In this document: positions 53,026 through 61,406 of the stretch, piece after piece
How positions within the stretch are numbered: the stretch's first letter is position 1
Layout: every line of letters starts with the position of its first letter
DNA from: Gemmatimonadota bacterium
GTDB lineage: Bacteria > Gemmatimonadota > Gemmatimonadetes > Gemmatimonadales > Gemmatimonadaceae
DNA: 64,000 bases
NCBI GenBank assembly: GCA_027622655.1
Contig: JAQBYI010000001.1
Span: 56,151 to 120,150 of the forward strand
Direction of reading: 5' to 3'
Program-made: the position numbers and the translations under genes
The notes under the pieces: model-generated
What the model was told of the DNA's origin: nothing
What the model saw: the letters and a program-made list of their open reading frames with translations, nothing else
Database searches by the model: none

Positions 53026-54474
53026 TCACGCTGTCTCCATATCTACGGCGCGCAGACCATCGCTGCGCGACGCCCGCCGAGCGATGCGCTGTAATCCGTC
53101 GTACGCCGCGTACTTGTAGGCGTCCGAGAGGGTGGGGTAGTTGAAGACACCCTGAATGAAGTAGTCAATCGTACCGCCGAACGAGACGACGGCGGCGATG
53201 TGGATCAGTTCACACGCGTCCTGGCCGAACACCGAACAGCCCAGCAGTTTCTGGTCGTCGCGACGGAAGATGAGTTTCACGAAGCCATCCAGATCGCCAA
53301 TGATCTGGCCCCGTGGATTCATGCGGTAACTCGACTTGCCGATCTCGAACGCGATATTCTTCTCGCGCGCGGACTCTTCGGTTTCGCCAACCATCGCGAT
53401 TTCCGGCACGGTCCACACACCGTACGGGAGCACTGGCGAGACCCGATCCTTGTACTTCAGATCGAATGCATGGCAAATCGCGACGCGCGCCTGCTCCATC
53501 GACGTGGCGGCTAGCGCCGGATACCCGATGACATCGCCAGCAGCGAACACCGACGGTACGGTGGTCCGAAAGTTGTCATCGACGAGGATGAACCCTCGCG
53601 AGTTGGTGCGGATGCCCGCTTCTCCCAATCCGAGCTGCTGCGTGGACCCCTCGCGGCCGATGCTGTAGAGCACGCAGTCGGCGACCAATTCGGTTCCGTC
53701 GTTGAGCGTTACGACGGCGATGCGTTCCTTTTCGCCGCCCTCCACGCGCACCTGCTTCGCTTCGGCGTTGAGCATCACCTGCACCCCGAGCCGACGCGTC
53801 ATGTCCGCCTGCAACGCCTCGCTGACTTCGCCATCGAGTTGCGTGAGCAAGCGCTCCCGGGCGTTGACGATAGTGACACGGCAACCGAGTGCCCCAAAGA
53901 TGCCGGCGTACTCGCATCCGATCACGCCGCCGCCAATCACTACGAGGCGCTCCGGGATAGCCTGCAGCTTGAGCACGTCATCGCTGTCGACGACGACTTC
54001 GCCGTCGAACGGGATTTCCGTCGGCCGCAGCGGATGCGACCCGGTGGCGAGCAAGATGAAGTCGGCGGTGAGTCGCCTCGTGTCCTTGAACCGCGTGACC
54101 TCGACCGTGTGCGCGTCAACGATCCGCGCGGTGCCCTGCGCGACCTCGATTCCGTGTCCAGCGAAGTTCTCGTTGATCAGATTCCACGCCGACTCGACGA
54201 CTGCGCGTTCGCGGAACATGAAGTCGGAAATTGTGATGTCGGGCTTGACGTGATACTCGATGCCGTACAGGCCGCGCTGCCGGAGTCCTGAGAAATAGAG
54301 GGCAGTTTCGCGGAGCGTCTTCGACGGGATCGTACCGGTGTTTACCGTCGCGCCACCCGGCTTGGGCGCGCGCTCAACGACGCAGACCCGCTTCCCGAAG
54401 TAGGCGGCTTGAGCAGCGCCCTTTTCGCCCGCCGGACCGGAGCCGATGACAACCAAGTCAAAGTGATCTGCCAT
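53026..54474 (-). CDS. sthA: Si-specific (soluble) NAD(P) transhydrogenase
   Basis: A 482-aa flavoprotein that balances NADH and NADPH pools. The FAD motif is VIGSGPAGEKGA at residues 10-21. The region that in dihydrolipoamide dehydrogenases holds the redox disulfide reads GGATVNTGTIPSKTLRE, without cysteines, which marks it as SthA rather than Lpd. The second dinucleotide fold is VIGGGVIGCEYAGIFGALG, and the ATG/AAGD FAD contacts are ILLATGSHP and VFAAGDVIG. The C-terminal dimer interface has GxxxELIHIAA. Full family length. Confidence 0.93.
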   Translation of the reverse strand: MADHFDLVVIGSGPAGEKGAAQAAYFGKRVCVVERAPKPGGATVNTGTIPSKTLRETALYFSGLRQRGLYGIEYHVKPDITISDFMFRERAVVESAWNLINENFAGHGIEVAQGTARIVDAHTVEVTRFKDTRRLTADFILLATGSHPLRPTEIPFDGEVVVDSDDVLKLQAIPERLVVIGGGVIGCEYAGIFGALGCRVTIVNARERLLTQLDGEVSEALQADMTRRLGVQVMLNAEAKQVRVEGGEKERIAVVTLNDGTELVADCVLYSIGREGSTQQLGLGEAGIRTNSRGFILVDDNFRTTVPSVFAAGDVIGYPALAATSMEQARVAICHAFDLKYKDRVSPVLPYGVWTVPEIAMVGETEESAREKNIAFEIGKSSYRMNPRGQIIGDLDGFVKLIFRRDDQKLLGCSVFGQDACELIHIAAVVSFGGTIDYFIQGVFNYPTLSDAYKYAAYDGLQRIARRASRSDGLRAVDMETA

Positions 54475-54588
54475 TGAGGGTAAACGCTACGCGCCGGGCC
54501 CACGGCGCACAATGCGCCCCACTATTATGAGAAGTGTGTGAGCCGGCGCCGCACGGTGTGCGGCGGGGGCTTAGTTTTCCCCAAAGCC

Positions 54589-55803
54589 ATGAGCGCAGAA
54601 ACAAGCAACTATTACCGCAAGGGCTTCGGCCTTGGGAGCGAGGTGCAGGACACGCTTGCCGCGGATTACACCGGCCGGCTCGTCGACCTCATGCGCGAGC
54701 AGGACTACACGCTCGAGGCCGGCGGCGTCACCGTGCGTCTCGCCCGCGAATTCGGCTTCTGCTACGGCGTGGAGCGAGCGGTGGACTACGCCTATCAGAC
54801 CCGGAAACGGTACCCCGATCGGCGGCTCTTTCTTGCCGGCGAGATCATCCACAATCCCCACGTCAACGCCAAGCTCCGAGACATGGGGATCGTCTTCCTT
54901 GAGTCCGGCGGCTCGGGGTTCGACTACTCGCAGGTACAGCCCGAAGATGTCGTGATCCTTCCCGCCTTTGGCGTGACGATCGATGACGTGACGACGCTGA
55001 AGGCGCTCGGTTGCATCGTCGTGGACACGACGTGCGGCTCCGTGCTGAACGTTTGGAAGCGCGTGGACAAGTACGCCAAGGAAGGGTACACCGCACTTAT
55101 TCACGGCAAGTACTACCACGAAGAGACGAGGGCCACGGCGTCGCAGGTCCTGAAGCATCCGGGCGGTACGCACATTGTGGTGCGCAACATGGACGAGGCG
55201 CGCGACGTGTGCGACTACATCGAAGGCGTCGGCATGTCGCGCGAGGCGTTCCTCGATAAGTATCGCGTTCAGGCGAGCCCGCATTTCGACCCGGATGTGC
55301 ACCTGAAGCGGATCGGCGTGGCCAATCAGACGACAATGCTGGCGCGCGAATCGCTCGCGATCGGCGCCGAAGTACGGTTGGCAATGGAGCGACGCCACGG
55401 CGCAGCGCACCGGGAAGAGCAATTCCGGACGTTCGATACGATTTGCAGTGCCACGCAGGACCGGCAGGACGCGGTCAACGCGCTGCTCGAAGAGCCGCTC
55501 GACGTGATGCTCGTGATTGGCGGTTACAACTCGAGCAACACGATATCGCTCGCCGCAATCTGCGCTGAGAAGGTGCGGACGTATCACATTGCCGACGCCA
55601 CGTGCGTCGATCCGGAGACCGGTGCCATTCGTCATTTGCCGGTTGGCGCGCACGAGGAAGCCGAGGAACCCACTTGGCTCGCGTCCGACGGCGCGCTCCG
55701 CGTCGGACTCACCGCCGGGGCGAGTACACCGAACAACAAGATCGGCGATGCCGTGGCGCGCATTTTCCTCACGCGCGGCGTCGATCCGGCGCTGATCGGC
55801 TGA
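54589..55803 (+). CDS. ispH: 4-hydroxy-3-methylbut-2-enyl diphosphate reductase, long form
   Basis: The last step of the MEP isoprenoid pathway, reducing HMBPP to IPP and DMAPP. The three iron-sulfur cysteines are C58 (FGFCYGVERAV), C149 (VDTTCGSVLN) and about C286 (DTICSATQDRQ). GEIIHNPHVN carries the substrate His, and NQTTM and GGYNSSNT are present. At 404 aa it is about 90 residues longer than E. coli IspH. It has the N-terminal SNYYRKGFGLGSEV extension seen in cyanobacterial and plant-type enzymes. The ATG at 54589 was taken because the upstream frame is not conserved. Confidence 0.93.
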   Translation: MSAETSNYYRKGFGLGSEVQDTLAADYTGRLVDLMREQDYTLEAGGVTVRLAREFGFCYGVERAVDYAYQTRKRYPDRRLFLAGEIIHNPHVNAKLRDMGIVFLESGGSGFDYSQVQPEDVVILPAFGVTIDDVTTLKALGCIVVDTTCGSVLNVWKRVDKYAKEGYTALIHGKYYHEETRATASQVLKHPGGTHIVVRNMDEARDVCDYIEGVGMSREAFLDKYRVQASPHFDPDVHLKRIGVANQTTMLARESLAIGAEVRLAMERRHGAAHREEQFRTFDTICSATQDRQDAVNALLEEPLDVMLVIGGYNSSNTISLAAICAEKVRTYHIADATCVDPETGAIRHLPVGAHEEAEEPTWLASDGALRVGLTAGASTPNNKIGDAVARIFLTRGVDPALIG

Positions 55804-55816
55804 CGGCCACAAGCAC

Positions 55817-56845
55817 GTGACGGCCTCACCGGGCTCCGTTGCGGCTCCCTCGACGCCTGCGGATCCGGGATATGCGACTCTCGCGTCGGCCGATGCGTCT
55901 GTGACGCTGTTACCGGCCCTCGGTGGACGCGTTCGCGATGTCTGGGTGGGTGGGCGTCAATGGCTCTGGCACAACCCGGATGCGGCGTTCAGCGCGGAAC
56001 ACGAAGACGCATCGCTCGGAGAGGCGGTTGGCTCGGGCGGGTTCGATGAGTGCTTTCCGACCGTTGCGGCGTGCAAGTTGCCCAGTTGGGTCGACGGCGC
56101 AGCGGGTGCAAAAATCGCCGAGCGCGGCGCCCTCTGGCAGCAGCGCTGCGAAACGGCGATAGGCACCGACGAGTTCGGGAATTCGGCAACCTGCCGCTGG
56201 ACCATCAGCCCACTGACGTTCTCGTTGACGCGCACGATCACGCTGCGCCCCGACGGGACGGTGGAGTTCGCGTATGCGGCGTCGAACGTCGGGACAATCC
56301 GCATGCCGTTTATCTGGGCGGCGCACCCCGTGTTTCCGCTGGCTGATTCGACGCGAATCATCCTTCCAAAGGGCGCGAAGACGCGAGTCTGGATGTCCGA
56401 CGGGATCGAGCTGGCCGGCGGCGAAGCGTTGCACGCGTGGCCGCAGATTCGCGCGGGCGGCCATCTGGTCGATGTTTCGCGGCCTGCCGCACTCGGCGAA
56501 CGCTACGCGTGCACGATGTTCGTCGAGCTACCGCGGACAGAAACGGCGATCGTCATTCGTGAGGGCCGCAAGCGGCTCGAACTTCGTGTGCACGGCCGTG
56601 AGCTTTCGCACGCTGGCATCTGGATCAACCGCGGCGTTCTCGCACCGACCGAGCGAAAGTGCCCGCTGCTCCGGTGGAAGCGGCCTCGAACGTACTCGAC
56701 GGTGACCATCGGCCCGTGTCTGGGTGCGCCCGAGTCGCTTACCGACGCGCTCGGAGCGTGGAATACCGCGCGATGGATCGAACCGGGCGCAACGGCGCGA
56801 TGGGCGATGACATGGCGCGCGGTAAAGGTTGAGGAGGACGCGTGA
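55817..56845 (+). CDS. Aldose 1-epimerase-like (galactose mutarotase fold) protein
   Basis: A 342-aa protein with a mutarotase-like beta-supersandwich. TLLPALGGRVRDVWVGGRQWLWHN is the usual opening (split at RDVW), GGFDECFPTVAACKLP corresponds to the substrate region and FIWAAHPVFPLA contains the active His. GIWINRG lies near the end. No signal peptide. Start GTG. The stop overlaps the next gene's GTG by 4 bases, making a three-gene unit with the unknown protein and fumarylacetoacetase. Substrate unknown. Confidence 0.75.
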   Translation: MTASPGSVAAPSTPADPGYATLASADASVTLLPALGGRVRDVWVGGRQWLWHNPDAAFSAEHEDASLGEAVGSGGFDECFPTVAACKLPSWVDGAAGAKIAERGALWQQRCETAIGTDEFGNSATCRWTISPLTFSLTRTITLRPDGTVEFAYAASNVGTIRMPFIWAAHPVFPLADSTRIILPKGAKTRVWMSDGIELAGGEALHAWPQIRAGGHLVDVSRPAALGERYACTMFVELPRTETAIVIREGRKRLELRVHGRELSHAGIWINRGVLAPTERKCPLLRWKRPRTYSTVTIGPCLGAPESLTDALGAWNTARWIEPGATARWAMTWRAVKVEEDA

Positions 56846-57795
56846 GCACCCCTGGCAGCGCGTCTGACAGCGCGTCTGACAGCGCGTCTGACAGCGCGCC
56901 GGCAGAAGCCGGGAACGGCCCACCGAGTTCGGTGCGAGCGCTGATGTCGGGCGCTATCGACTATGCCGGGCTCTTTCCACCGGCCTCGTTGACGATGGCC
57001 GATGCAGTGCAGAATTTCGCCCGGTACCGCCGTGGCCCCAACGCATGGATGCTTGGGCGCTTCGTACTCCCCGTCGCGCGCCTCGAGGAGCTGGCGGAGG
57101 CGTTCGCGGCCGTTGCGCAGGGGGAAGCAGACCCATGGCCGCTGAGCGTGATCGCGCGGGCATCCGACGCTGCCGCGCTGGCGGCGTTCAACGGACGGTA
57201 CGGTGCCCGCCTGCGCATCGATACGGTGGAAGCCCCGCCCGTGCGAAAAGGCGAGGTGGCGGACCTTGCCCCGCTTGCCGCGACGTATTCCGTCTTTGCC
57301 GAAGTGGATTGGGCATCCGATCCCGCGCCCGTGATCAACGAGTTGGCGACGTTCGGCGTGCGCGCGAAGATCCGGACCGGCGGCGTGAAGGCCGACGCGT
57401 TCCCGACCGCGAGTCAGGTCGCTCGGTTCATCGTTGCGTGCCGCGCAGCGCACGTTCCGTTCAAGGCCACGGCGGGCCTGCACCACGCGTGGCGCGGCGA
57501 CTACCCGCTGACGTACGAGCCTGGCAGTGCGCGGGCGACAATGTACGGCTTCGCCAACGTGCTGCTCGCGAGCGCGGCCGCTCTCGCGGGCGCCGACGAA
57601 GCAGAACTCGTCGTGGTGCTATCAGCTGGTGATGCCGCCAAGTTTGAGGCTGCCGATCAGGGGTGGGTCCTTCCGTCGGGCCGTGCCCTGCCGTCTGAAC
57701 TGGTGATGGCCGCACGGGGTGAAGCGATGGCATCGTTCGGTTCGTGCTCATTCGAGGAACCTTTGGAAGAACTCACCGCTCAGGGACTGCTGTGA
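56842..57795 (+). CDS. Hypothetical protein, operonic with fumarylacetoacetase
   Basis: A 317-aa soluble protein I do not recognise. After a repetitive Ser/Asp N-terminus (SASD repeats) the body reads SGAIDYAGLFPPASLTM, RGPNAWMLGRFVLPVARL and VRAKIRTGGVKADAFPTA, then FKATAGLHHAWRGDYP and MYGFANVLLASA. The mix of strand-ending Lys, Thr and His motifs (KIRTGG, KATAGLHH) resembles TIM-barrel active-site loops, so an enzyme is likely. It overlaps both neighbours by 4 bases, and the link to fahA suggests a role in aromatic amino-acid breakdown or in keto-sugar metabolism. Confidence 0.7.
   Translation: MSTPGSASDSASDSASDSAPAEAGNGPPSSVRALMSGAIDYAGLFPPASLTMADAVQNFARYRRGPNAWMLGRFVLPVARLEELAEAFAAVAQGEADPWPLSVIARASDAAALAAFNGRYGARLRIDTVEAPPVRKGEVADLAPLAATYSVFAEVDWASDPAPVINELATFGVRAKIRTGGVKADAFPTASQVARFIVACRAAHVPFKATAGLHHAWRGDYPLTYEPGSARATMYGFANVLLASAAALAGADEAELVVVLSAGDAAKFEAADQGWVLPSGRALPSELVMAARGEAMASFGSCSFEEPLEELTAQGLL
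56857..56892. repeat. 12-bp tandem repeat (3 copies) encoding (SASD)n
   Basis: Three perfect copies of AGCGCGTCTGAC plus a partial fourth, in frame at the N-terminus of the hypothetical gene. Copy-number change would lengthen or shorten a Ser/Asp tail without breaking the frame. Confidence 0.9.
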
Positions 57796-59126
57796 TCGAA
57801 CGAACCCGCACCGACGACACGCACGATCCGACGCTGCGATCGTGGGTCGATTCCGCGAACGACGCCAGCGGCGACTTTCCAATCCAGAACCTGCCGTTCG
57901 CAACGTTCCGGCACGATTTCGAAGAACGACCGCGCGTTGGAATCGCCATCGGCGACCAGGTGCTCGACTGCCTCGAAGCAGGGCGCGCCGGGTGTTTCGA
58001 TTCTCTGAACCCAGCCGTGCGCGACGCGCTGCAGAGTTGGTCGCTCAACGCGCTGATGGCGCTCGGCCGAGCGGATGCCCGCGATGTGCGCGCGCTGGTG
58101 AGTCGGATGCTCCGCGAAGGGGGCGCTCACGCCGAGGCAACGGAAAGGCTGCGCGACCGCGTGCTCGTGCCCGCATCTCGGGTATCACTTCTCGTACCGG
58201 CAGAGATTGGCGATTACACCGACTTCTACGCGTCGATTTTTCACGCCTCGCGAGTCGGCGCGCTCTTTCGGCCGGACAACCCGCTTCTCCCCAACTACAA
58301 GTGGGTCCCGATCGGTTATCACGGACGTGCGTCATCGGTGGTGGCGAGCGAGGCGTCGGTTCGCCGCCCGGTAGGGCAGACGCGAAAAGGGAGCGAAGGC
58401 GCGCCCGCGGTGGGCCCATCGGCAGGGCTCGACTACGAAGTGGAACTCGCGATGTGGGTGTGCGGCCAGAACGCTCTTGGCGAAGCCGTACCGCTCGCGC
58501 GGGCCGAAGAACGGCTTTTCGGGCTGGGCCTGCTCAACGACTGGTCCGCGCGGGACATCCAGAGCTGGGAATACCAGCCCCTCGGTCCGTTCCTGTCGAA
58601 GAGTTTCGCAACGACGGTGTCGCCGTGGATAGTGACGGCAGACGCGCTTGAGCCGTTTCGCGCGCCCGCGTTTACGCGCGACGCCGGCGACCCACAGCCG
58701 TTGCCATACCTTGACGACGGCAACGACCGTGCCCACGGCGCGTTTGACGTGATACTGGAAGCGTCGATTTGCACCGAGCTGATGCGGGCTTCCGGCCTGC
58801 CGCCGCACCGGCTCTCGGCGTCCAACACACGCTCGTTGTACTGGACGCCGGCGCAAATGATTACGCATCACGCCAGCAACGGCTGCAATCTCCGGCCTGG
58901 CGATCTATTGGGAAGTGGCACGGTGTCGGGGCCAACGGATGATTCGCGCGCGTGTCTGCTCGAGATCACGCGGCGCGGCGCCGAGCCAGTATCGCTCCCG
59001 GGCGGTGAAACGCGCACATTTCTGCAGGATGGCGACGAGGTAATTGTGCGAGGGTGGTGTGAGCGAGATGGTGCGGCGCGAATCGGATTCGGCGAATGCC
59101 GGGGAGTGGTGCGCGCAGGCGGGTGA
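57792..59126 (+). CDS. fahA: Fumarylacetoacetase
   Basis: The last step of tyrosine/homogentisate catabolism: hydrolysis of fumarylacetoacetate to fumarate and acetoacetate. The 444-aa protein has the N-terminal SH3-like domain and the catalytic FAH domain: EIGDYTDFYASIFHASRVG (the catalytic His in FHAS), PIGYHGRASSVV, and AGLDYEVELAMWVCG (metal Glu residues). WSARDIQSWEYQPLGPFLSKSF and the TVSGPTDDSRACLLE signature follow. Start GTG at the GTGA overlap with the previous gene; the upstream frame is not conserved. Other tyrosine-degradation genes are not in the window. Confidence 0.95.
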   Translation: MIERTRTDDTHDPTLRSWVDSANDASGDFPIQNLPFATFRHDFEERPRVGIAIGDQVLDCLEAGRAGCFDSLNPAVRDALQSWSLNALMALGRADARDVRALVSRMLREGGAHAEATERLRDRVLVPASRVSLLVPAEIGDYTDFYASIFHASRVGALFRPDNPLLPNYKWVPIGYHGRASSVVASEASVRRPVGQTRKGSEGAPAVGPSAGLDYEVELAMWVCGQNALGEAVPLARAEERLFGLGLLNDWSARDIQSWEYQPLGPFLSKSFATTVSPWIVTADALEPFRAPAFTRDAGDPQPLPYLDDGNDRAHGAFDVILEASICTELMRASGLPPHRLSASNTRSLYWTPAQMITHHASNGCNLRPGDLLGSGTVSGPTDDSRACLLEITRRGAEPVSLPGGETRTFLQDGDEVIVRGWCERDGAARIGFGECRGVVRAGG

Positions 59127-59162
59127 CGCCCAGAGCTGCGGCTGGGCGATGGAGGAGCAACG

Positions 59163-60101
59163 ATGCCGAATTTTCGATTACAGACGCGTGCGCCCCGGGG
59201 TTCCTTCTCGCCGGCATTCGCCGGAGCGTTCGTTGGCGCAATCGCATGCGGCCTGGTAGTTGCGGCGAATACGGCTGCGGCGCAGGCGTCCACCGACGTC
59301 TGGGTCGTGTCGATGCGCCAGATGGGAAACACCATCCGAATCGGCGAACCGCGTAACGCGACGAGCCGCCCCGGCTACGACAACCAGCCATCGTTTACCG
59401 CAAACGGACTGGCGGTGATGTACACCGTTGTTGGCGACGGCGCGCAGGCGGACATCTGGCGCTTTCCGGTTGCCGGCGGCGAACCGGCGCGGCTGACATC
59501 GACCGCGGAAAGCGAGTACTCCGCGACCGAAACACCCGACGGCATGCACTTTTCCGTCATTCGGGTGGAAGCTGATTCGACGCAGCGGCTCTGGCGATTT
59601 CCCCTGACGGGAAATGGCGCGCCGACGGTGGTGCTCGAGAACATCAAGCCTGTTGGGTATCACACGTGGGCCGGTGACCATGGGCTCGTACTGTTCGTGC
59701 TCGGCCAGCCCGCAACGCTCCAAATGGCGGACGAGCGGACGGGGACGGCTGAAGTAGTTGCGCGAAACATCGGCCGCGCGCTGCCGAAGGTGCCGGGCCG
59801 GGCTGCCGTCACGTTCGTTCAGATCGTGCCCGACAGAGGCCAATGGATCGCCGAACTCGATCTTCGCACAAAGTCGGTTCGACGCCTCATGCGCCCTCCG
59901 CCGGGCGCTGACTATCACGTGTGGACGCCCGACGGTGCACTCATTTCGGCCGCCGGCTCGAGTCTGTATCAGTGGGTTGACGGGCGGTGGGATCAGATCG
60001 CCGACCTCGGCCGATGGGGCGTGCGTGGCATCTCGCGCATCGCCGTCAGCCCCAAGGGCGACTGGCTCGCCATAGTGGCGGAGGATCAACGCACGCCATG
60101 A
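59163..60101 (+). CDS. Secreted TolB-like (PD40) beta-propeller protein
   Basis: A 312-aa exported protein. After a basic N-terminus and hydrophobic stretch (AFVGAIACGLVVAANTAAAQ; cut at the AQA end) come WD40-like PD40 blades: YDNQPSFTANGLAVMYTVVG, DIWRFPVAGGEPARLTST, YSATETPDGMHFSVIRV and YHVWTPDGALISA. About five to six blades fit. No catalytic domain follows, so it is not a peptidase. Periplasmic, possibly protein-binding. The stop overlaps the next gene's ATG (ATGA). Confidence 0.8.
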   Translation: MPNFRLQTRAPRGSFSPAFAGAFVGAIACGLVVAANTAAAQASTDVWVVSMRQMGNTIRIGEPRNATSRPGYDNQPSFTANGLAVMYTVVGDGAQADIWRFPVAGGEPARLTSTAESEYSATETPDGMHFSVIRVEADSTQRLWRFPLTGNGAPTVVLENIKPVGYHTWAGDHGLVLFVLGQPATLQMADERTGTAEVVARNIGRALPKVPGRAAVTFVQIVPDRGQWIAELDLRTKSVRRLMRPPPGADYHVWTPDGALISAAGSSLYQWVDGRWDQIADLGRWGVRGISRIAVSPKGDWLAIVAEDQRTP

Positions 60102-60865
60102 GCAGCGGTGAGAGGCCGAACGTGAATTTTTCCAACCACTTTGGCCCGCGGTCTGCGCAGTACCTCGAGGCACGACCGCGATATCCATCGGCCGTCTTTC
60201 ACTTTCTCGCGATGACAGCCCGTCGCACGCGCACGGCGTGGGACTGCGCCACCGGGAACGGCCAGGCCGCCGTTGGGCTCGTGCACCGCTTTGCCTCGGT
60301 GCTCGGCACGGATCCGAGCGAAGACATGATCGCGCGGGCCCTGCCGCACAAACGGGTACGCTACGAAATCACGAAGTACGACACGCGCCTCGCGGACCAC
60401 AGCGTGGATATCGTGACAGTGGCGCAGGCTCTGCACTGGCTCGAGCTGGACGACTTCCTTCGCGAGGCGCGACGCGTACTGGTGCCTGGCGGCGTGTTGG
60501 CCGCGTGGTGCTACGCCAGCTGCCGGGTGTCGCCGGCAGTTGACGAGCTGTTCGACCACTTCTATTCCGTCACGCTCGGCCCGTATTGGCCTGCCCAGCG
60601 TCGCCATACCGAGAACGGCTATCAGTCAATCGCGCTCCCGATAGACGAGATTCCCGCGCCGCCGCTCCAAATGGTAGAGGAGTGGCGGCTGCGACACTTT
60701 CTTGCCTACATCCGTACGTGGTCCGGCGTTGCGAAGTACGTCGAGGCGCGCGGCGAAGCGCCGTTGCTCGAATTCGAGGCAGCTTTGGGCAAGGTGTGGG
60801 GCTCGGAGAGTCTGGGGCGAGCGGTCCGCTGGCCGCTCCATTTTCGAATCGGCGAGATTCGATAG
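60098..60865 (+). CDS. Class I SAM-dependent methyltransferase
   Basis: A 255-aa methyltransferase of the type-11 group. NFSNHFGPRSAQYLEARPRYP is a known opening for this group (split at AQY), then motif I as AWDCATGNGQAAVGL, VLGTDPSEDMIARA for the SAM ribose contact, and IVTVAQALHWLELDDFLREA (motif II/III). The motif I AT-GNGQ in place of E-x-G-x-G-x-G is normal for the group. The ATG was chosen by the ATGA overlap with the propeller gene. Substrate unknown. Confidence 0.88.
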   Translation: MSSGERPNVNFSNHFGPRSAQYLEARPRYPSAVFHFLAMTARRTRTAWDCATGNGQAAVGLVHRFASVLGTDPSEDMIARALPHKRVRYEITKYDTRLADHSVDIVTVAQALHWLELDDFLREARRVLVPGGVLAAWCYASCRVSPAVDELFDHFYSVTLGPYWPAQRRHTENGYQSIALPIDEIPAPPLQMVEEWRLRHFLAYIRTWSGVAKYVEARGEAPLLEFEAALGKVWGSESLGRAVRWPLHFRIGEIR

Positions 60866-60926
60866 CACTTCGGGGTTGTCGTGCGGTGGCGGCGGGGCAA
60901 TTGTTCGGCTCCCCAACCGCGTGACC

Positions 60927-61397
60927 ATGACACTGGCAAAGTCCCCCACGGCCCGTGATAGCGCAGGACTCCCGGTTCCATTGGAAGCGGCCGCCGACGC
61001 ACTGTGCCGCTCAGCGAGCGAGGCGGCGCGCCAGCATGAGCGCGTTGCGAAGCTCAACGACCGCGGGGCGCATCACAGCGAAATGCAGGAAGCCACCGAA
61101 CTTCGCGAGCTGGCGCATCGCCATGTCAAGGCCCGCGCACAGCTGTACGAACTGTCCGCGGCACGTGGAAAGGGAGAGCAATCCGACGCGTTCTGGCATG
61201 CCGCCAATACGATGTGGCACGCTGCCCGCGACTACGGCCGCCGGCACGCCGAATGCGATGCCGCGACTGCGAAGCTGACCAAGCATTCATCTGAGAAGCT
61301 CGGCGCACTCGCTCTCGAGTATGAACTCGAAGCCTCGGCGCTGCTCGGCCTCAAGAACGCGATCGCAGGCTACCGAAAGGTCCGGCCCGACGCCTGA
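60927..61397 (+). CDS. Hypothetical helical protein
   Basis: A 156-aa, nearly all-helical, His/Ala/Arg-rich protein (ASEAARQHERVAKLNDRGAHH; HRHVKARAQLYELSAARGK; EYELEASALLGLKNAIAGY). No signal peptide or membrane segment and no family that I recognise. A GTG 6 bases upstream is an alternative start. It follows the methyltransferase by 61 bases and converges on the acyl-CoA dehydrogenase with a 9-base gap. Confidence 0.6.
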   Translation: MTLAKSPTARDSAGLPVPLEAAADALCRSASEAARQHERVAKLNDRGAHHSEMQEATELRELAHRHVKARAQLYELSAARGKGEQSDAFWHAANTMWHAARDYGRRHAECDAATAKLTKHSSEKLGALALEYELEASALLGLKNAIAGYRKVRPDA

Positions 61398-61406
61398 CCT
61401 TCGGCG

